A DNA stretch of 32,150 nucleotides from positions 1 to 32,150 of the forward strand of contig JAOHFB010000008.1 of NCBI GenBank assembly GCA_028097785.1, written 5' to 3'. Under the pieces are notes generated by a model, which did no database searches, was not told the origin of the DNA, and saw only the letters and a list, made by a program, of their open reading frames with translations. The position numbers were made by a program, and so were the translations under genes. This document shows, piece after piece, positions 16,897-24,253 of this stretch. Position 1 is the stretch's first letter. Each line of letters begins with the position of its first letter. This DNA comes from Candidatus Pelagibacter sp. (GTDB lineage: Bacteria > Pseudomonadota > Alphaproteobacteria > Pelagibacterales > Pelagibacteraceae).

Positions 16897-17400
16897 TTAA
16901 CCTATATCTTTTAATACAATTTCCTTTGCCTCATTTACTATTGCTGAAAGTCTTGAAGTTTCTGGCGAAATATCAGGGTGAATTTTTTTTTGTATTTTAA
17001 TATATGTATTATTTACCTCTTCCTTTGTAATTTTTTCTGACGGGTTAAGGTTCAATATTTTGTATGCTTCTGCAGTAGTCATTGTATTAACATTAGCAGC
17101 ACTATTGCTATTAAATGAAAATCTGCCAGAAGTTCTAAGTGTTTGAATTAGTCGAAATAGTGAGATGAGTTGAAAAAATGAAAGACCCTTTAATTTTAAT
17201 AAAGCTAAGCTCGCAACTGTTAATGGTAAAGTTAATAAAAATTTACCAGCAACTGCAAACAAAACTGCAATAGCTATTAAAATAATAAACAATAATATTC
17301 TTATGGTTTTTGATATTTTTTTTGAATTTATGGAGGCAAAAAACTTTAATAAAAAATATAAAGCGACTAAAATTAGTACTGTATAAATAATTATATTCAT
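16897..17400 (-). CDS. Membrane-anchored J-domain (DnaJ-like) co-chaperone
   Basis: The preferred start is ATG 17400 (167 residues); an in-frame ATG at 17427 would overlap the divergent peptidase gene. Two hydrophobic segments near residues 2-22 and 33-70 are followed by a short C-terminal J domain (about 109-167) with AYKILNL, the helix II residues YIKIQKKI and the diagnostic HPD tripeptide at 141-143. The TM-then-J layout resembles TIM14/Pam18-like alphaproteobacterial proteins, which stimulate an Hsp70 ATPase at the inner membrane. The partner DnaK is not in the window. The 128-bp spacer to the upstream SDR gene holds no recognisable element. The gene is divergent from ptrB by 14 bp. Confidence 0.82.
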   Translation of the reverse strand: MNIIIYTVLILVALYFLLKFFASINSKKISKTIRILLFIILIAIAVLFAVAGKFLLTLPLTVASLALLKLKGLSFFQLISLFRLIQTLRTSGRFSFNSNSAANVNTMTTAEAYKILNLNPSEKITKEEVNNTYIKIQKKIHPDISPETSRLSAIVNEAKEIVLKDIG

Positions 17401-17414
17401 ATATTTCCCTAGTA

Positions 17415-19490
17415 ATGAAAATACCATATCTTAAAAAAAAACCAGAACTAAAATCATGTCATAATGTTACATGGGAAGATAATTATAGCTGGATACATCA
17501 AAAAAATATTTTGGAAGTCCTTAGAGATAAAAATAAACTTTTGCCTGAAGTAAAAGATTACCTTGAAGAAGAAAATAAATATACTGACCATCATTTAGAA
17601 AATACAAAACCTGTACAAAAAAAATTATTTGATGAGATAAAAGGAAGAATAAAGTTAGATGATGAGTCTCTTCCTTATAAAGATCATACTTACGAATATT
17701 GGACCAAGACAACTAAAACTGGCAACTATTCTATAAAACTTAGAAAAAAAATTAACTCAGATGAAATAGAAGAAATTTGGAATGGAGATAAAGAAAAAGA
17801 AAATTTAGGTGTAGAATATTTTGGTATTGGCGATCTAGAAGTAAGTAATAATGATAAATACCTTGGATATTCTTTAGACACTAAAGGCTCAGAGTATTAC
17901 ACAATTTTTATAAGAAATATTGATAACAATGAGATTATTACAAAAGAAATTACTGAAACTTCAGGGGGAATAACTTTTAGCTTAGATGATAAATTTATTT
18001 TTTATTCTAAGCTCGATGAAAATCATCGTGCAAGAAAAATTTATAGACATGAAATCGGAAATTTTAAGGATCAAGACCAACTAATTTTTGAGGAAAAAAC
18101 TGAAGCATTCACTGTAAGTATTGGTCTAAGTTCAGATGAAAAGTATTATTTTATAAATTCATCTGATCATAATACATCAGAACAATATTATTTTAGTGTT
18201 GCAGAAAAGAACCCCAAACCCAAATTAATTATGCAAAGAGAAAAAGGTATTCTTTACTCTATAAGTTCTTGGGATGGAAAATTTTATAACCACACTAACA
18301 AAAACGCAGAAGATTTTAAAATTGATGTTTCTGATAGTTTAGAAAATCAAGAATGGAAAACATTTATCCCTGCAAGAGATGAGGTTTTAATTGGTGGACT
18401 GACATTTTTAAAGGATTGGATTCTTCGATCTGAAACTTCTGATGCATTAGATAAGCTATTCGTAAAAAATATTTCAACAGGAATTGAGGAAGAATTAATA
18501 TTTTCTAATGAAAAAATTTATGTGCCGGGTGTTTCTTTAGTGCAGAGAGATCGAAATACTAATGATATATACCTTGGTTATTCATCTCCTAAAACTCCAT
18601 CTAGAGTTTATTTATATAATTTAGAGAACAAATCAAAAAAACTTGTCAAAGAACAAGAAATACCTTCAGGGCATAATCCAGACGATTATATTGTTGAAAG
18701 AGTAGAATATAAATCACATGATGGAAGGTTAGTTCCTTTAACAATTACTCGACATAAAAAAACTAAAATTGATGGTTCGGCTAACTTATTACTCTATGGT
18801 TATGGTTCCTATGGTAGTTCAATGAGTCCGAATTTTTCTTCTACAAGGTTAAGTTTAATTGATCGAGATATCATTTGGGCTACCGCGCATATAAGAGGTG
18901 GCATGGAAAAAGGAATGAAGTGGTGGAAAGAAGGAAAGTTGACGAATAAAAAGAATACTTTTGAAGATTATATATATGCTGCAAAATATTTAATCGACCA
19001 AAAATATTCATCAAAAGGAAAAATTATAGGTATGGGAGGATCTGCAGGAGGTTTGTTAATGGGTGCCGTTGTAAATCAAGCTCCAGAATTATTTCTAGGT
19101 ATCATTATGGCTGTGCCATTTGTAGATTCTTTAACAACAAATCTTGATCACTCTCTACCTTTAACTGTTGGGGAATTTGATGAGTTTGGAAATGCTAAAG
19201 ATAATAAAGAACATTTTGATTATATATTTTCTTATGCTCCTTATAATAATATTAAAAAAATGGATTATCCTCACATATTAATCACTACTAGCTTAAGTGA
19301 TAATAGAGTTTTGTTCGATGAACCTGCAAAATTTACAGCAAAATTAAGAGACTATAAAACTGATAATAATTTACTTCTTTTAAAAACAGAAATGAATGCA
19401 GGTCATGGTGGAAAATCTGGTAGAGATGGGGCCATTGAAGAAATTGCAATTGATTACGCTTTTGCATTAAAAATATCAGAAAAAATTTAA
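17415..19490 (+). CDS. ptrB: Oligopeptidase B (S9A prolyl-oligopeptidase family)
   Basis: 691 residues, matching bacterial PtrB (about 686). The N-terminal beta-propeller (about 70-400) caps a C-terminal alpha/beta-hydrolase. The catalytic triad fits family positions: Ser543 in GMGGSAGGLLMG, Asp629 in SLSDNRV and His664 in NAGHGGKSGR; the HIRGG oxyanion segment is also present. The enzyme cleaves short peptides after basic residues in the cytoplasm. The N-terminus lacks a signal peptide and starts PYLKKKPE as family members do. There is no clear Shine-Dalgarno sequence, and the 14-bp gap to the divergent J-domain gene leaves promoters to lie inside neighbouring coding sequence. The RpoH promoter for hsp20 starts 10 bp downstream of its stop. 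Confidence 0.94.
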   Translation: MKIPYLKKKPELKSCHNVTWEDNYSWIHQKNILEVLRDKNKLLPEVKDYLEEENKYTDHHLENTKPVQKKLFDEIKGRIKLDDESLPYKDHTYEYWTKTTKTGNYSIKLRKKINSDEIEEIWNGDKEKENLGVEYFGIGDLEVSNNDKYLGYSLDTKGSEYYTIFIRNIDNNEIITKEITETSGGITFSLDDKFIFYSKLDENHRARKIYRHEIGNFKDQDQLIFEEKTEAFTVSIGLSSDEKYYFINSSDHNTSEQYYFSVAEKNPKPKLIMQREKGILYSISSWDGKFYNHTNKNAEDFKIDVSDSLENQEWKTFIPARDEVLIGGLTFLKDWILRSETSDALDKLFVKNISTGIEEELIFSNEKIYVPGVSLVQRDRNTNDIYLGYSSPKTPSRVYLYNLENKSKKLVKEQEIPSGHNPDDYIVERVEYKSHDGRLVPLTITRHKKTKIDGSANLLLYGYGSYGSSMSPNFSSTRLSLIDRDIIWATAHIRGGMEKGMKWWKEGKLTNKKNTFEDYIYAAKYLIDQKYSSKGKIIGMGGSAGGLLMGAVVNQAPELFLGIIMAVPFVDSLTTNLDHSLPLTVGEFDEFGNAKDNKEHFDYIFSYAPYNNIKKMDYPHILITTSLSDNRVLFDEPAKFTAKLRDYKTDNNLLLLKTEMNAGHGGKSGRDGAIEEIAIDYAFALKISEKI

Positions 19491-19499
19491 TTCTCTAAT

Positions 19500-19527
19500 C
19501 TTGAAAAATTAAAACCAATTCCTATAT
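19500..19527 (+). promoter_or_regulatory. RpoH (sigma-32) heat-shock promoter of hsp20
   Basis: CTTG at 19500-19503, 17 bases, and CCTATAT at 19521-19527 match the alphaproteobacterial RpoH consensus at every defined position. The start is expected near 19533-19535, so the leader is about 59 bases and begins at a hairpin. The spacing is identical to the groES promoter at 860-887. Confidence 0.85.
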
Positions 19528-19533
19528 GACCTC

Positions 19534-19558
19534 TGTAAGTCGCCTAATGGGGCTTACA
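19534..19558 (+). promoter_or_regulatory. 5'-end hairpin of the hsp20 leader
   Basis: TGTAAGTC pairs with GGCTTACA (19534-19541 with 19551-19558; one G-U pair) around a small loop, placing a stem right at the predicted 5' end of the mRNA. ROSE-type thermometers often carry an upstream hairpin; such stems can also stabilise mRNA. The hairpin is visible; its role is inferred. Confidence 0.55.
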
Positions 19559-19566
19559 AAAATAAA

Positions 19567-19587
19567 CTTGCTTAACAACAAAGGAGG
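19567..19587 (+). promoter_or_regulatory. Candidate ROSE-like RNA thermometer over the hsp20 Shine-Dalgarno sequence
   Basis: CTTGCTT (19567-19573) can pair with the ribosome-binding sequence AAGGAGG (19581-19587) around a seven-base AACAACA loop: C-G, U-G, U-A, G opposed to G, C-G, U-A, U-A. The TTGCT element with its G facing a Shine-Dalgarno G is the signature of ROSE thermometers, which sit before small heat-shock genes such as Bradyrhizobium hspA and E. coli ibpA and melt on warming. The ATG is at 19593. Position, motif and gene all agree; it has not been tested. Confidence 0.65.
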
Positions 19588-19592
19588 GTATT

Positions 19593-20039
19593 ATGACAAG
19601 TAAGGATCTATCTATCTTTAACTCACTAAGACCATTTTCAATTGGTTTTGACGACATGTTTGATCAATTTGAAAATATGTTAGGAAATGGAAATTTGACA
19701 ATGCAGTCAAATTATCCGCCCTACAACATCAGAAAAACAGGGAAAGACAACTATGCTATTGAACTAGCATTAGCTGGATTTAACAAAAATGATGTTGAAG
19801 TTGAGTTTGAAGACAATTTATTAACTGTAAGAACTAAACCAGTTAGTAAATCAGAAGAAAATAATGTGGATGGAGAAATTATTCATAAAGGTATCTCACA
19901 AAGACAATTTGCAAGATCATTTACTATTGCTGATGATGTAAAAGTTAATGGTGCTCAACTTAAAGATGGTCTTTTAACAATATCTTGTGAAAGAATAATT
20001 CCAGAACACAAAAAGAAAAAGCTTATAGAAATTAAATAA
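19593..20039 (+). CDS. hsp20: Small heat-shock protein Hsp20 (IbpA-like)
   Basis: 148 residues. The N-terminal IGFDDMFDQFE resembles IbpA, the alpha-crystallin domain spans about residues 38-135 with YNIRKTGKDNYAIELALAGF and the signature GAQLKDGLLTISCER, and the C-terminus ends with an I-x-I motif (LIEIK) that links dimers into oligomers. It is an ATP-independent holdase that keeps denatured proteins refoldable. ATG 19593 follows a very strong AAGGAGG. It is a single-gene unit with a consensus RpoH promoter, a candidate thermometer leader and a terminator, so control probably acts at both transcription and translation. Confidence 0.96.
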   Translation: MTSKDLSIFNSLRPFSIGFDDMFDQFENMLGNGNLTMQSNYPPYNIRKTGKDNYAIELALAGFNKNDVEVEFEDNLLTVRTKPVSKSEENNVDGEIIHKGISQRQFARSFTIADDVKVNGAQLKDGLLTISCERIIPEHKKKKLIEIK

Positions 20040-20049
20040 GTTTTACCTT

Positions 20050-20076
20050 ACTTGCGGGGATTATTTCCTCGCAAGT
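20050..20076 (+). terminator. Hairpin terminator after hsp20
   Basis: ACTTGCGGGGA (20050-20060) pairs with TCCTCGCAAGT (20066-20076) through 11 bp, including one G-U pair, around a TTATT loop. The following ATTTGTT is only moderately T-rich, so it may terminate weakly or act mainly as a 3' stabiliser. It also lies just beyond the end of the convergent lipoprotein gene. Confidence 0.75.
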
Positions 20077-20081
20077 ATTTG

Positions 20082-20387
20082 TTAAAAACAGCCATTAGAT
20101 ACAAACCCAATTACAATATTTTCAGAATTAATTTCAAACCTTCTCTCACAAGGTATTCCATATTTTTTAGTATTATAGATAAACTCAAAATTCCCTTTTG
20201 CGTTTTTGAAATCTTCATCTGGTTTTCCTAAATCCATTTGTAAAACACTTGCTGGTTTACTAATATACTTACTCAACTTTTCATTTTCTTTTTCAACAAT
20301 TGAATCTGTCTTTTCTTTAATTGTCTGACAGCCCGTGACCATTAAAATCAGAACAGATGTTAAAAAAAATAAATTTAATTTTCCCAT
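20082..20387 (-). CDS. Small lipoprotein, unknown function
   Basis: The preferred start is ATG 20387 (101 residues), directly before the signal sequence; an in-frame ATG 21 bases upstream is less likely. A type II signal peptide (residues 2-19) ends in a lipobox-like VTGC with the acylated Cys at 20, so the protein should be anchored in the envelope. The mature part has a charged linker (KEKTDSIVEKENEKLSKY) and a compact C-terminal domain with LGKPDEDF, YNTKKYGIPCERRF and a final GFVSNGCF; the two cysteines may form a disulfide. The LGKP opening recalls BamE-like folds, but that is only a weak resemblance. It shares the hsp20 terminator region and is divergent from the permease gene. Confidence 0.75.
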   Translation of the reverse strand: MGKLNLFFLTSVLILMVTGCQTIKEKTDSIVEKENEKLSKYISKPASVLQMDLGKPDEDFKNAKGNFEFIYNTKKYGIPCERRFEINSENIVIGFVSNGCF

Positions 20388-20491
20388 AAATAGATAATAA
20401 CAACTCAATTATGGCATAAATATAAACTTCTAAGTTGAAATTTGTGAATAAATCTCAGTTTTAAAGAGTATTTGTCGGCAGAATCAAATAA

Positions 20492-20513
20492 TTGTCCATT
20501 ATTAGGAGGACAA
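20492..20513 (+). promoter_or_regulatory. Inverted repeat enclosing the permease Shine-Dalgarno sequence
   Basis: TTGTCC (20492-20497) and GGACAA (20508-20513) form a perfect 6-bp inverted repeat whose loop and 3' arm contain the AGGAGG ribosome-binding sequence (20504-20509), ending exactly at ATG 20514. It could mask translation start. It does not resemble a purine or guanine riboswitch that I know. Confidence 0.4.
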
Positions 20514-21824
20514 ATGCTTGAAAATTATTTCAATTATAAAAAACACAAAACAGATTTTAAAACAGAAGTAGTAGCTGGAACAACAACGTTCTTAACTATG
20601 GCTTACATAATGTTTTTAAATCCATTTATCTTATCGGGAGAATTTGCCGGACCCGAAAAAGGTTTCTTTGATTTCGGCGCAGTATATACCGCAACAATAT
20701 TAGCAACAGCACTTGCATGTTTTATAATGGCTTTTTATGGAAAAACTTGGCCAATTGGACTTGCGCCAGGAATGGGAATTAATGCATTTGTTGCTTTTGG
20801 AGTTTGTGCAGGAATGGGCTACACACCACAAGAGGCTTTGGGTGCAGTCCTAGTTGCTGGTGTATTGTTTTTAATAATATCTCTGACACCTATTAGAGCT
20901 TGGTTAATAAATTCAATTCCTAAAAGTCTTAAGTTAGGAATTGGTGCAGGTATTGGTTTATTCTTAGCAATTATTGGATTGCAGATCATGGAAGTCGTAG
21001 TTGATGATCCAGTTACTCTGGTAAAGCTTGGGGATTTAAGTAACCCAATAGTTTTATTAGGTTGTGCAACATTTATTGCAATCATTGTAATGGAAAAAAT
21101 GAAAATTAAAGGGAATATTATAATAGGAATTTTAGTATTCAGTATTATTTCATGGGCTGCAGGATTAGCCAATTTCAATGGTCTCGTAAGTTCACCTCCA
21201 CCAATGACTTATCTTTTTGAGTTTGATTTATCAGCAGCACTGACTGCAGGAATGTCTACAGTAATATTTACTTTATTATTCATTGACTTTTTTGATACTG
21301 CGGGAACGTTGACATCAGTTGCAAACGTTGCTGGTAAAGTTGATAAACAAGGTAAACTTCAGGATATCAATAAAGCTATGCTATCTGACAGTGTTGGTAC
21401 AGTTGCAGGTGCAATGATGGGAACAACAACTGTTACAAGTTATGTAGAGTCTGGTGCTGGTGTAAAAGCTGGTGGTAGAACAGGAATGACATCTCTTGTA
21501 ATTGGATTGTTATTTTTAGCATGTATATTTTTTGCGCCTTTAGCAACTAGTTTACCAAAACAAATAGATGGTGCAGCTTTATTATTTGTTTCTGTTTTAT
21601 TTGTTAGAAACATCACTGATATCGAATGGGATGACATCGGAGAGTCTGCTCCAGCAATTTTAGCTATGATTGCAATGCCTTTAACCTACAGTATTAGTAA
21701 TGGTATTGCTTTAGCATTTGTGTCCTATGCTTTAATAAAAATATTCACTGGTAAATTTTCATCTACATCGCCAGCGATATTTATTATTGCAATATTAAGT
21801 GTAATAAGCTTTGCAGTTGCTTAA
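20514..21824 (+). CDS. NCS2-family purine permease (AzgA/PbuG-like)
   Basis: ATG 20514 (436 residues) is chosen over an upstream TTG because AGGAGG lies just before it and family members start near this point. The NCS2 AzgA-type signatures are present: TDFKTEVVAGTTTFLTMAY, GLAPGMGINAFVAFGVC, and FDTAGTLTSVANVAG near residue 265, with about 12-14 hydrophobic helices. Such proteins are proton symporters for hypoxanthine, guanine, adenine or xanthine across the inner membrane. The convergent neighbour is a purine-type phosphoribosyltransferase, and the two share a terminator, which supports a purine-salvage role. The exact base imported cannot be read from sequence. Confidence 0.9.
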   Translation: MLENYFNYKKHKTDFKTEVVAGTTTFLTMAYIMFLNPFILSGEFAGPEKGFFDFGAVYTATILATALACFIMAFYGKTWPIGLAPGMGINAFVAFGVCAGMGYTPQEALGAVLVAGVLFLIISLTPIRAWLINSIPKSLKLGIGAGIGLFLAIIGLQIMEVVVDDPVTLVKLGDLSNPIVLLGCATFIAIIVMEKMKIKGNIIIGILVFSIISWAAGLANFNGLVSSPPPMTYLFEFDLSAALTAGMSTVIFTLLFIDFFDTAGTLTSVANVAGKVDKQGKLQDINKAMLSDSVGTVAGAMMGTTTVTSYVESGAGVKAGGRTGMTSLVIGLLFLACIFFAPLATSLPKQIDGAALLFVSVLFVRNITDIEWDDIGESAPAILAMIAMPLTYSISNGIALAFVSYALIKIFTGKFSSTSPAIFIIAILSVISFAVA

Positions 21825-21833
21825 TTAAAAAAT

Positions 21834-21864
21834 TTAATAGGGCTAGTAACTCTAGCCCTATTAA
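21834..21864. terminator. Bidirectional terminator between permease and phosphoribosyltransferase genes
   Basis: TTAATAGGGCTAG (21834-21846) and CTAGCCCTATTAA (21852-21864) form a perfect 13-bp stem around a TAACT loop. The left side is flanked by an A run and the right side by T-rich sequence, so it can work for both converging genes. The phosphoribosyltransferase stop codon starts at the base next to the stem. Confidence 0.9.
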
Positions 21865-22383
21865 TTAATTTCTTTTAATAATCTCTTCTATAGACAACTC
21901 TTCATAATGTTCGGTTGGCTGAACAATCCATGGATCTGTATCTAATCTTATTGGACAAAAGTCTGGTTCAAAAGTTGATGATTTTTTTTTCCACAAACAA
22001 GCTGTTTTAACTTCTTTTATATAATCTTTAGTCGGGCCATAATTTTTTAACCACTCTATACTTTTATTTAATGTTAATCCTGTATCTGATAGATCGTCCA
22101 CTAAAAGTACTTTGTTATAATCTTTGCTCTCAGCTAAAGAACTAATTTCTCTTGCAAACATCAATTGACCCTGTTTATCTTCCATCCCATCTCCCGAATA
22201 ACTCTGAATAACAATATAAGCTGTTGGTAGTTTTAAAATTCGTGAAAGGATATCTAATATTGGGGCTGCGCCTCTCATTATTCCAACTAAAACTGTTGGC
22301 CTATATTTTTTATGAATCTCGATTGCTAACTTTTCAACAATTTTGTTATACTCATCAAAAGTGATAATTAATTTGTCAGCCAT
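21865..22383 (-). CDS. Purine-type phosphoribosyltransferase (xanthine-guanine PRT-like)
   Basis: The preferred start is ATG 22383 (172 residues); five extra residues from an upstream ATG add no conserved sequence. The PRPP-binding loop is VLLVDDLSDTGLTL near residues 93-106, and the hood/base region ends with DPWIVQPTEHYEE, similar to the xanthine/guanine-type enzymes. The protein converts a free purine base and PRPP into the nucleotide. Its place opposite the NCS2 permease suggests import followed by trapping of the base. The MRGAAPILDIL and QSYSGDGMEDKQG segments also fit the family. Purine specificity is inferred. Confidence 0.85.
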   Translation of the reverse strand: MADKLIITFDEYNKIVEKLAIEIHKKYRPTVLVGIMRGAAPILDILSRILKLPTAYIVIQSYSGDGMEDKQGQLMFAREISSLAESKDYNKVLLVDDLSDTGLTLNKSIEWLKNYGPTKDYIKEVKTACLWKKKSSTFEPDFCPIRLDTDPWIVQPTEHYEELSIEEIIKRN

Positions 22384-22426
22384 GAATTTTACTATCATAA
22401 CTAAAAAATTTTAAAAGGGAGAAATA

Positions 22427-22723
22427 ATGAAATCTTATTGGATCAGTTTATATGTCAAAGTTGAAAATCAAGATAATTTAAAAAGATATGCGGAAACTGT
22501 AACACCAATTATCAAAAGTTTTGGGGGAATTCCTTTAGTAAGAGGTGGAAATCACAAAACATTTGAAGGTGATGATTTTGTTAGAACAGTTGTGTGGGAG
22601 TTTCCGAGTTATGAAAAGGCTATAGAATGCCATAATAGCAAGGAATATTTAGCTGGATGGGATATTGCAAAAAATACTACCATAAGACATATGCAAGTAA
22701 TAGAGGGATTTAGTACTGAATAG
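22427..22723 (+). CDS. DUF1330 family protein
   Basis: 98 residues, the typical length of DUF1330, a ferredoxin-like dimeric alpha+beta barrel. The SYWISLYVKVENQDNLKRY start, the GGIPLVRGGNHKTFEG middle and the VVWEFPSYEKAIECHNSKEY end match the family. The function is unknown; related folds include monooxygenase-like and EthD-like proteins. A good Shine-Dalgarno sequence (GGGAGAA, 22417-22423) precedes ATG 22427, which is unusual among nearby genes. It is a single gene, divergent from the phosphoribosyltransferase and overlapping the convergent alkA by 14 bp. Confidence 0.85.
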   Translation: MKSYWISLYVKVENQDNLKRYAETVTPIIKSFGGIPLVRGGNHKTFEGDDFVRTVVWEFPSYEKAIECHNSKEYLAGWDIAKNTTIRHMQVIEGFSTE

Positions 22724-23345
22724 GTTCTGGATCAATACTTCTCCAAAGATACCAAGTTGCAACAGAACAATATGGTGAGAATCTTTTATTCAATAAATTT
22801 ACATAACTTTCAGGTGGTAAATATTTTTTTTTATAATTTTTTGAGATAGCTCTTAATAAACCTATATCTTGAACTGGCCAAATATTAGATCGATTATATG
22901 TAAACAATAAAATCATTTCAGCTGACCATCTTCCGATTTGCCTCAATTGAGAAAGATATAGTATCGCATCTTCATCTGACATTTTAGATATAATTCTAGG
23001 ATTAAAAGATTTGTCTAAAATTTGCTTTGATAAACTTTGAATACCTTTTACTTTCTGCTTGCTAAGCCCGCATGATTTTAATTGAGCAAATGATAAGTTA
23101 TCAACTGTTTTGGCTTTAATTTTATTTTTACATTTTTTTTTAAATCGTAAAAAAACTGAGTTTGCTGCTGCAACGCTGATTTGTTGTCCAATGATACTTT
23201 TGCAAAGTGAAAAAAAAACATCTTTTCTGGTTGTTAAAATTTTTTCTGATGGAGATTTATATTTATTAATTAAAGATGACATTACTTTATCTTTTTTAGA
23301 TAAATATTTTTTTGCAGTATTCCAATATGCGGGGGTATTACTCAT
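22710..23345 (-). CDS. alkA: DNA-3-methyladenine glycosylase II, AlkA-like (HhH-GPD)
   Basis: The preferred start is ATG 23345 (211 residues), which overlaps the upstream exporter stop by 8 bp (ATGAGTAA) and so suggests translational coupling; an in-frame ATG at 23363 is possible. The helix-hairpin-helix region is LRQIGRWSAEMILLF (about 134-148), followed by the catalytic Asp in WPVQDIGLLRA (D160). Helix SIIGQQISVAAANSVF is the usual AlkA N-terminal block. No iron-sulfur cysteine cluster is seen at the C-terminus, which argues against Nth/MutY. It removes alkylated bases from DNA to start base excision repair. The gene end overlaps the DUF1330 gene by 14 bp. Confidence 0.9.
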   Translation of the reverse strand: MSNTPAYWNTAKKYLSKKDKVMSSLINKYKSPSEKILTTRKDVFFSLCKSIIGQQISVAAANSVFLRFKKKCKNKIKAKTVDNLSFAQLKSCGLSKQKVKGIQSLSKQILDKSFNPRIISKMSDEDAILYLSQLRQIGRWSAEMILLFTYNRSNIWPVQDIGLLRAISKNYKKKYLPPESYVNLLNKRFSPYCSVATWYLWRSIDPEPIQY

Positions 23346-24219
23346 GTCTTGCAACGGATACACGTTTCTTTAAAGTCATCTCTCTTTTAAATATTATAAA
23401 TGAAGAAAAAATTACCAACAAAGCTCCTATAAGGGTTTTTGAAGTAGGTATTTCGTCCCAAATTATATAACCAAAAATTATTGCAAAAATTAAAGCTAAA
23501 TACTTTAGTGGAGATACTAAACTTACTTCTGAAAGTTTATAAGATTGAGATAACCATAAATTCGCTAAACCCCCCAATATTCCTATCATTGAAAGTAGAA
23601 TTAGATCTATCATATTTGGCATAATCCAATTTTGATAAAAAGTAAAAAAACTCAAAACCATTATAGAGAATGAAAAGAAAAAACTAATAAGCCAGACAGG
23701 CTCTGTTGTAGATAATTTTCTAATTGAAATTGCAACATACGATAAACCTAAACAAAAAATAATAGGATATATGTAATAAAGATTTAATGAGCTAAAACCA
23801 GGTTCTGAAATAACTATGATCCCAATAAAACCTACTAAAACAGCTAACCACCTATAAAATCCTACTTTCTCATTCAATAAAAAAATTGAAAAAATAGTTG
23901 TAAATATTGGGGCGGCAAAAGAGATGCTAACCACTGTTGCAAGAGGTAAATTTCTTAAAGCAATAAATATTGACATTAATGCAATCAAACCAGCTAAGCA
24001 TCTTTTTAAATGTAACAATGGTCGATTAGTTTTATAAAAATCAAAGTATCTGTCTTTAGGTATAAGAAATAAAAGAGGTATTATTCCGAAGAAACCTCTG
24101 AAAAATAACACTTCTCCAACTGGATATTCATCAGACCACTTAACTATGACATCCATTAATGAAAATGCACACACTGAAATGAACATGTAAAAAAAGCCCA
24201 ATTGATTTTTAGACAACAT
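23338..24219 (-). CDS. EamA-family drug/metabolite exporter (DMT superfamily)
   Basis: 293 residues with about ten transmembrane helices in two EamA repeats. The first repeat has GEVLFFRGFFGIIPLLFL and a VVSISFAAPIFTTIFSIFLLNEKV block; the second has GILGGLANLWLSQSYKL, then SPLKYLALIFAIIFGYIIW. The family exports or imports small metabolites across the inner membrane; substrate cannot be told from sequence. It is the first gene of a pair with alkA (8-bp overlap). There is no Shine-Dalgarno sequence before ATG 24219. A 34-bp spacer with an inverted repeat separates it from divergent msrA. Confidence 0.88.
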   Translation of the reverse strand: MLSKNQLGFFYMFISVCAFSLMDVIVKWSDEYPVGEVLFFRGFFGIIPLLFLIPKDRYFDFYKTNRPLLHLKRCLAGLIALMSIFIALRNLPLATVVSISFAAPIFTTIFSIFLLNEKVGFYRWLAVLVGFIGIIVISEPGFSSLNLYYIYPIIFCLGLSYVAISIRKLSTTEPVWLISFFFSFSIMVLSFFTFYQNWIMPNMIDLILLSMIGILGGLANLWLSQSYKLSEVSLVSPLKYLALIFAIIFGYIIWDEIPTSKTLIGALLVIFSSFIIFKREMTLKKRVSVARHE

Positions 24220-24223
24220 ATGA

Positions 24224-24247
24224 TTAACTTTAAATTAATTAAGTTAA
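24224..24247. promoter_or_regulatory. Inverted repeat in the EamA/msrA divergent spacer
   Basis: TTAACTT (24224-24230) and AAGTTAA (24241-24247) form a perfect 7-bp inverted repeat with a 10-bp gap, occupying most of the 34-bp space between the two divergent start codons. The dyad shape suits a dimeric regulator or shared promoter. It is made almost only of A and T, so chance is possible. Confidence 0.35.
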
Positions 24248-24253
24248 TTATCA

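Noticed and set aside
20409..20513. Possible purine riboswitch before the permease
   Set aside because: No three-way-junction core or known conserved riboswitch bases could be found; only the short Shine-Dalgarno hairpin remains, reported separately.
20472..20513. Upstream TTG start adding 14 residues to the purine permease
   Set aside because: ATG 20514 has an excellent Shine-Dalgarno sequence and fits the family start; the extension includes the ribosome-binding site itself.
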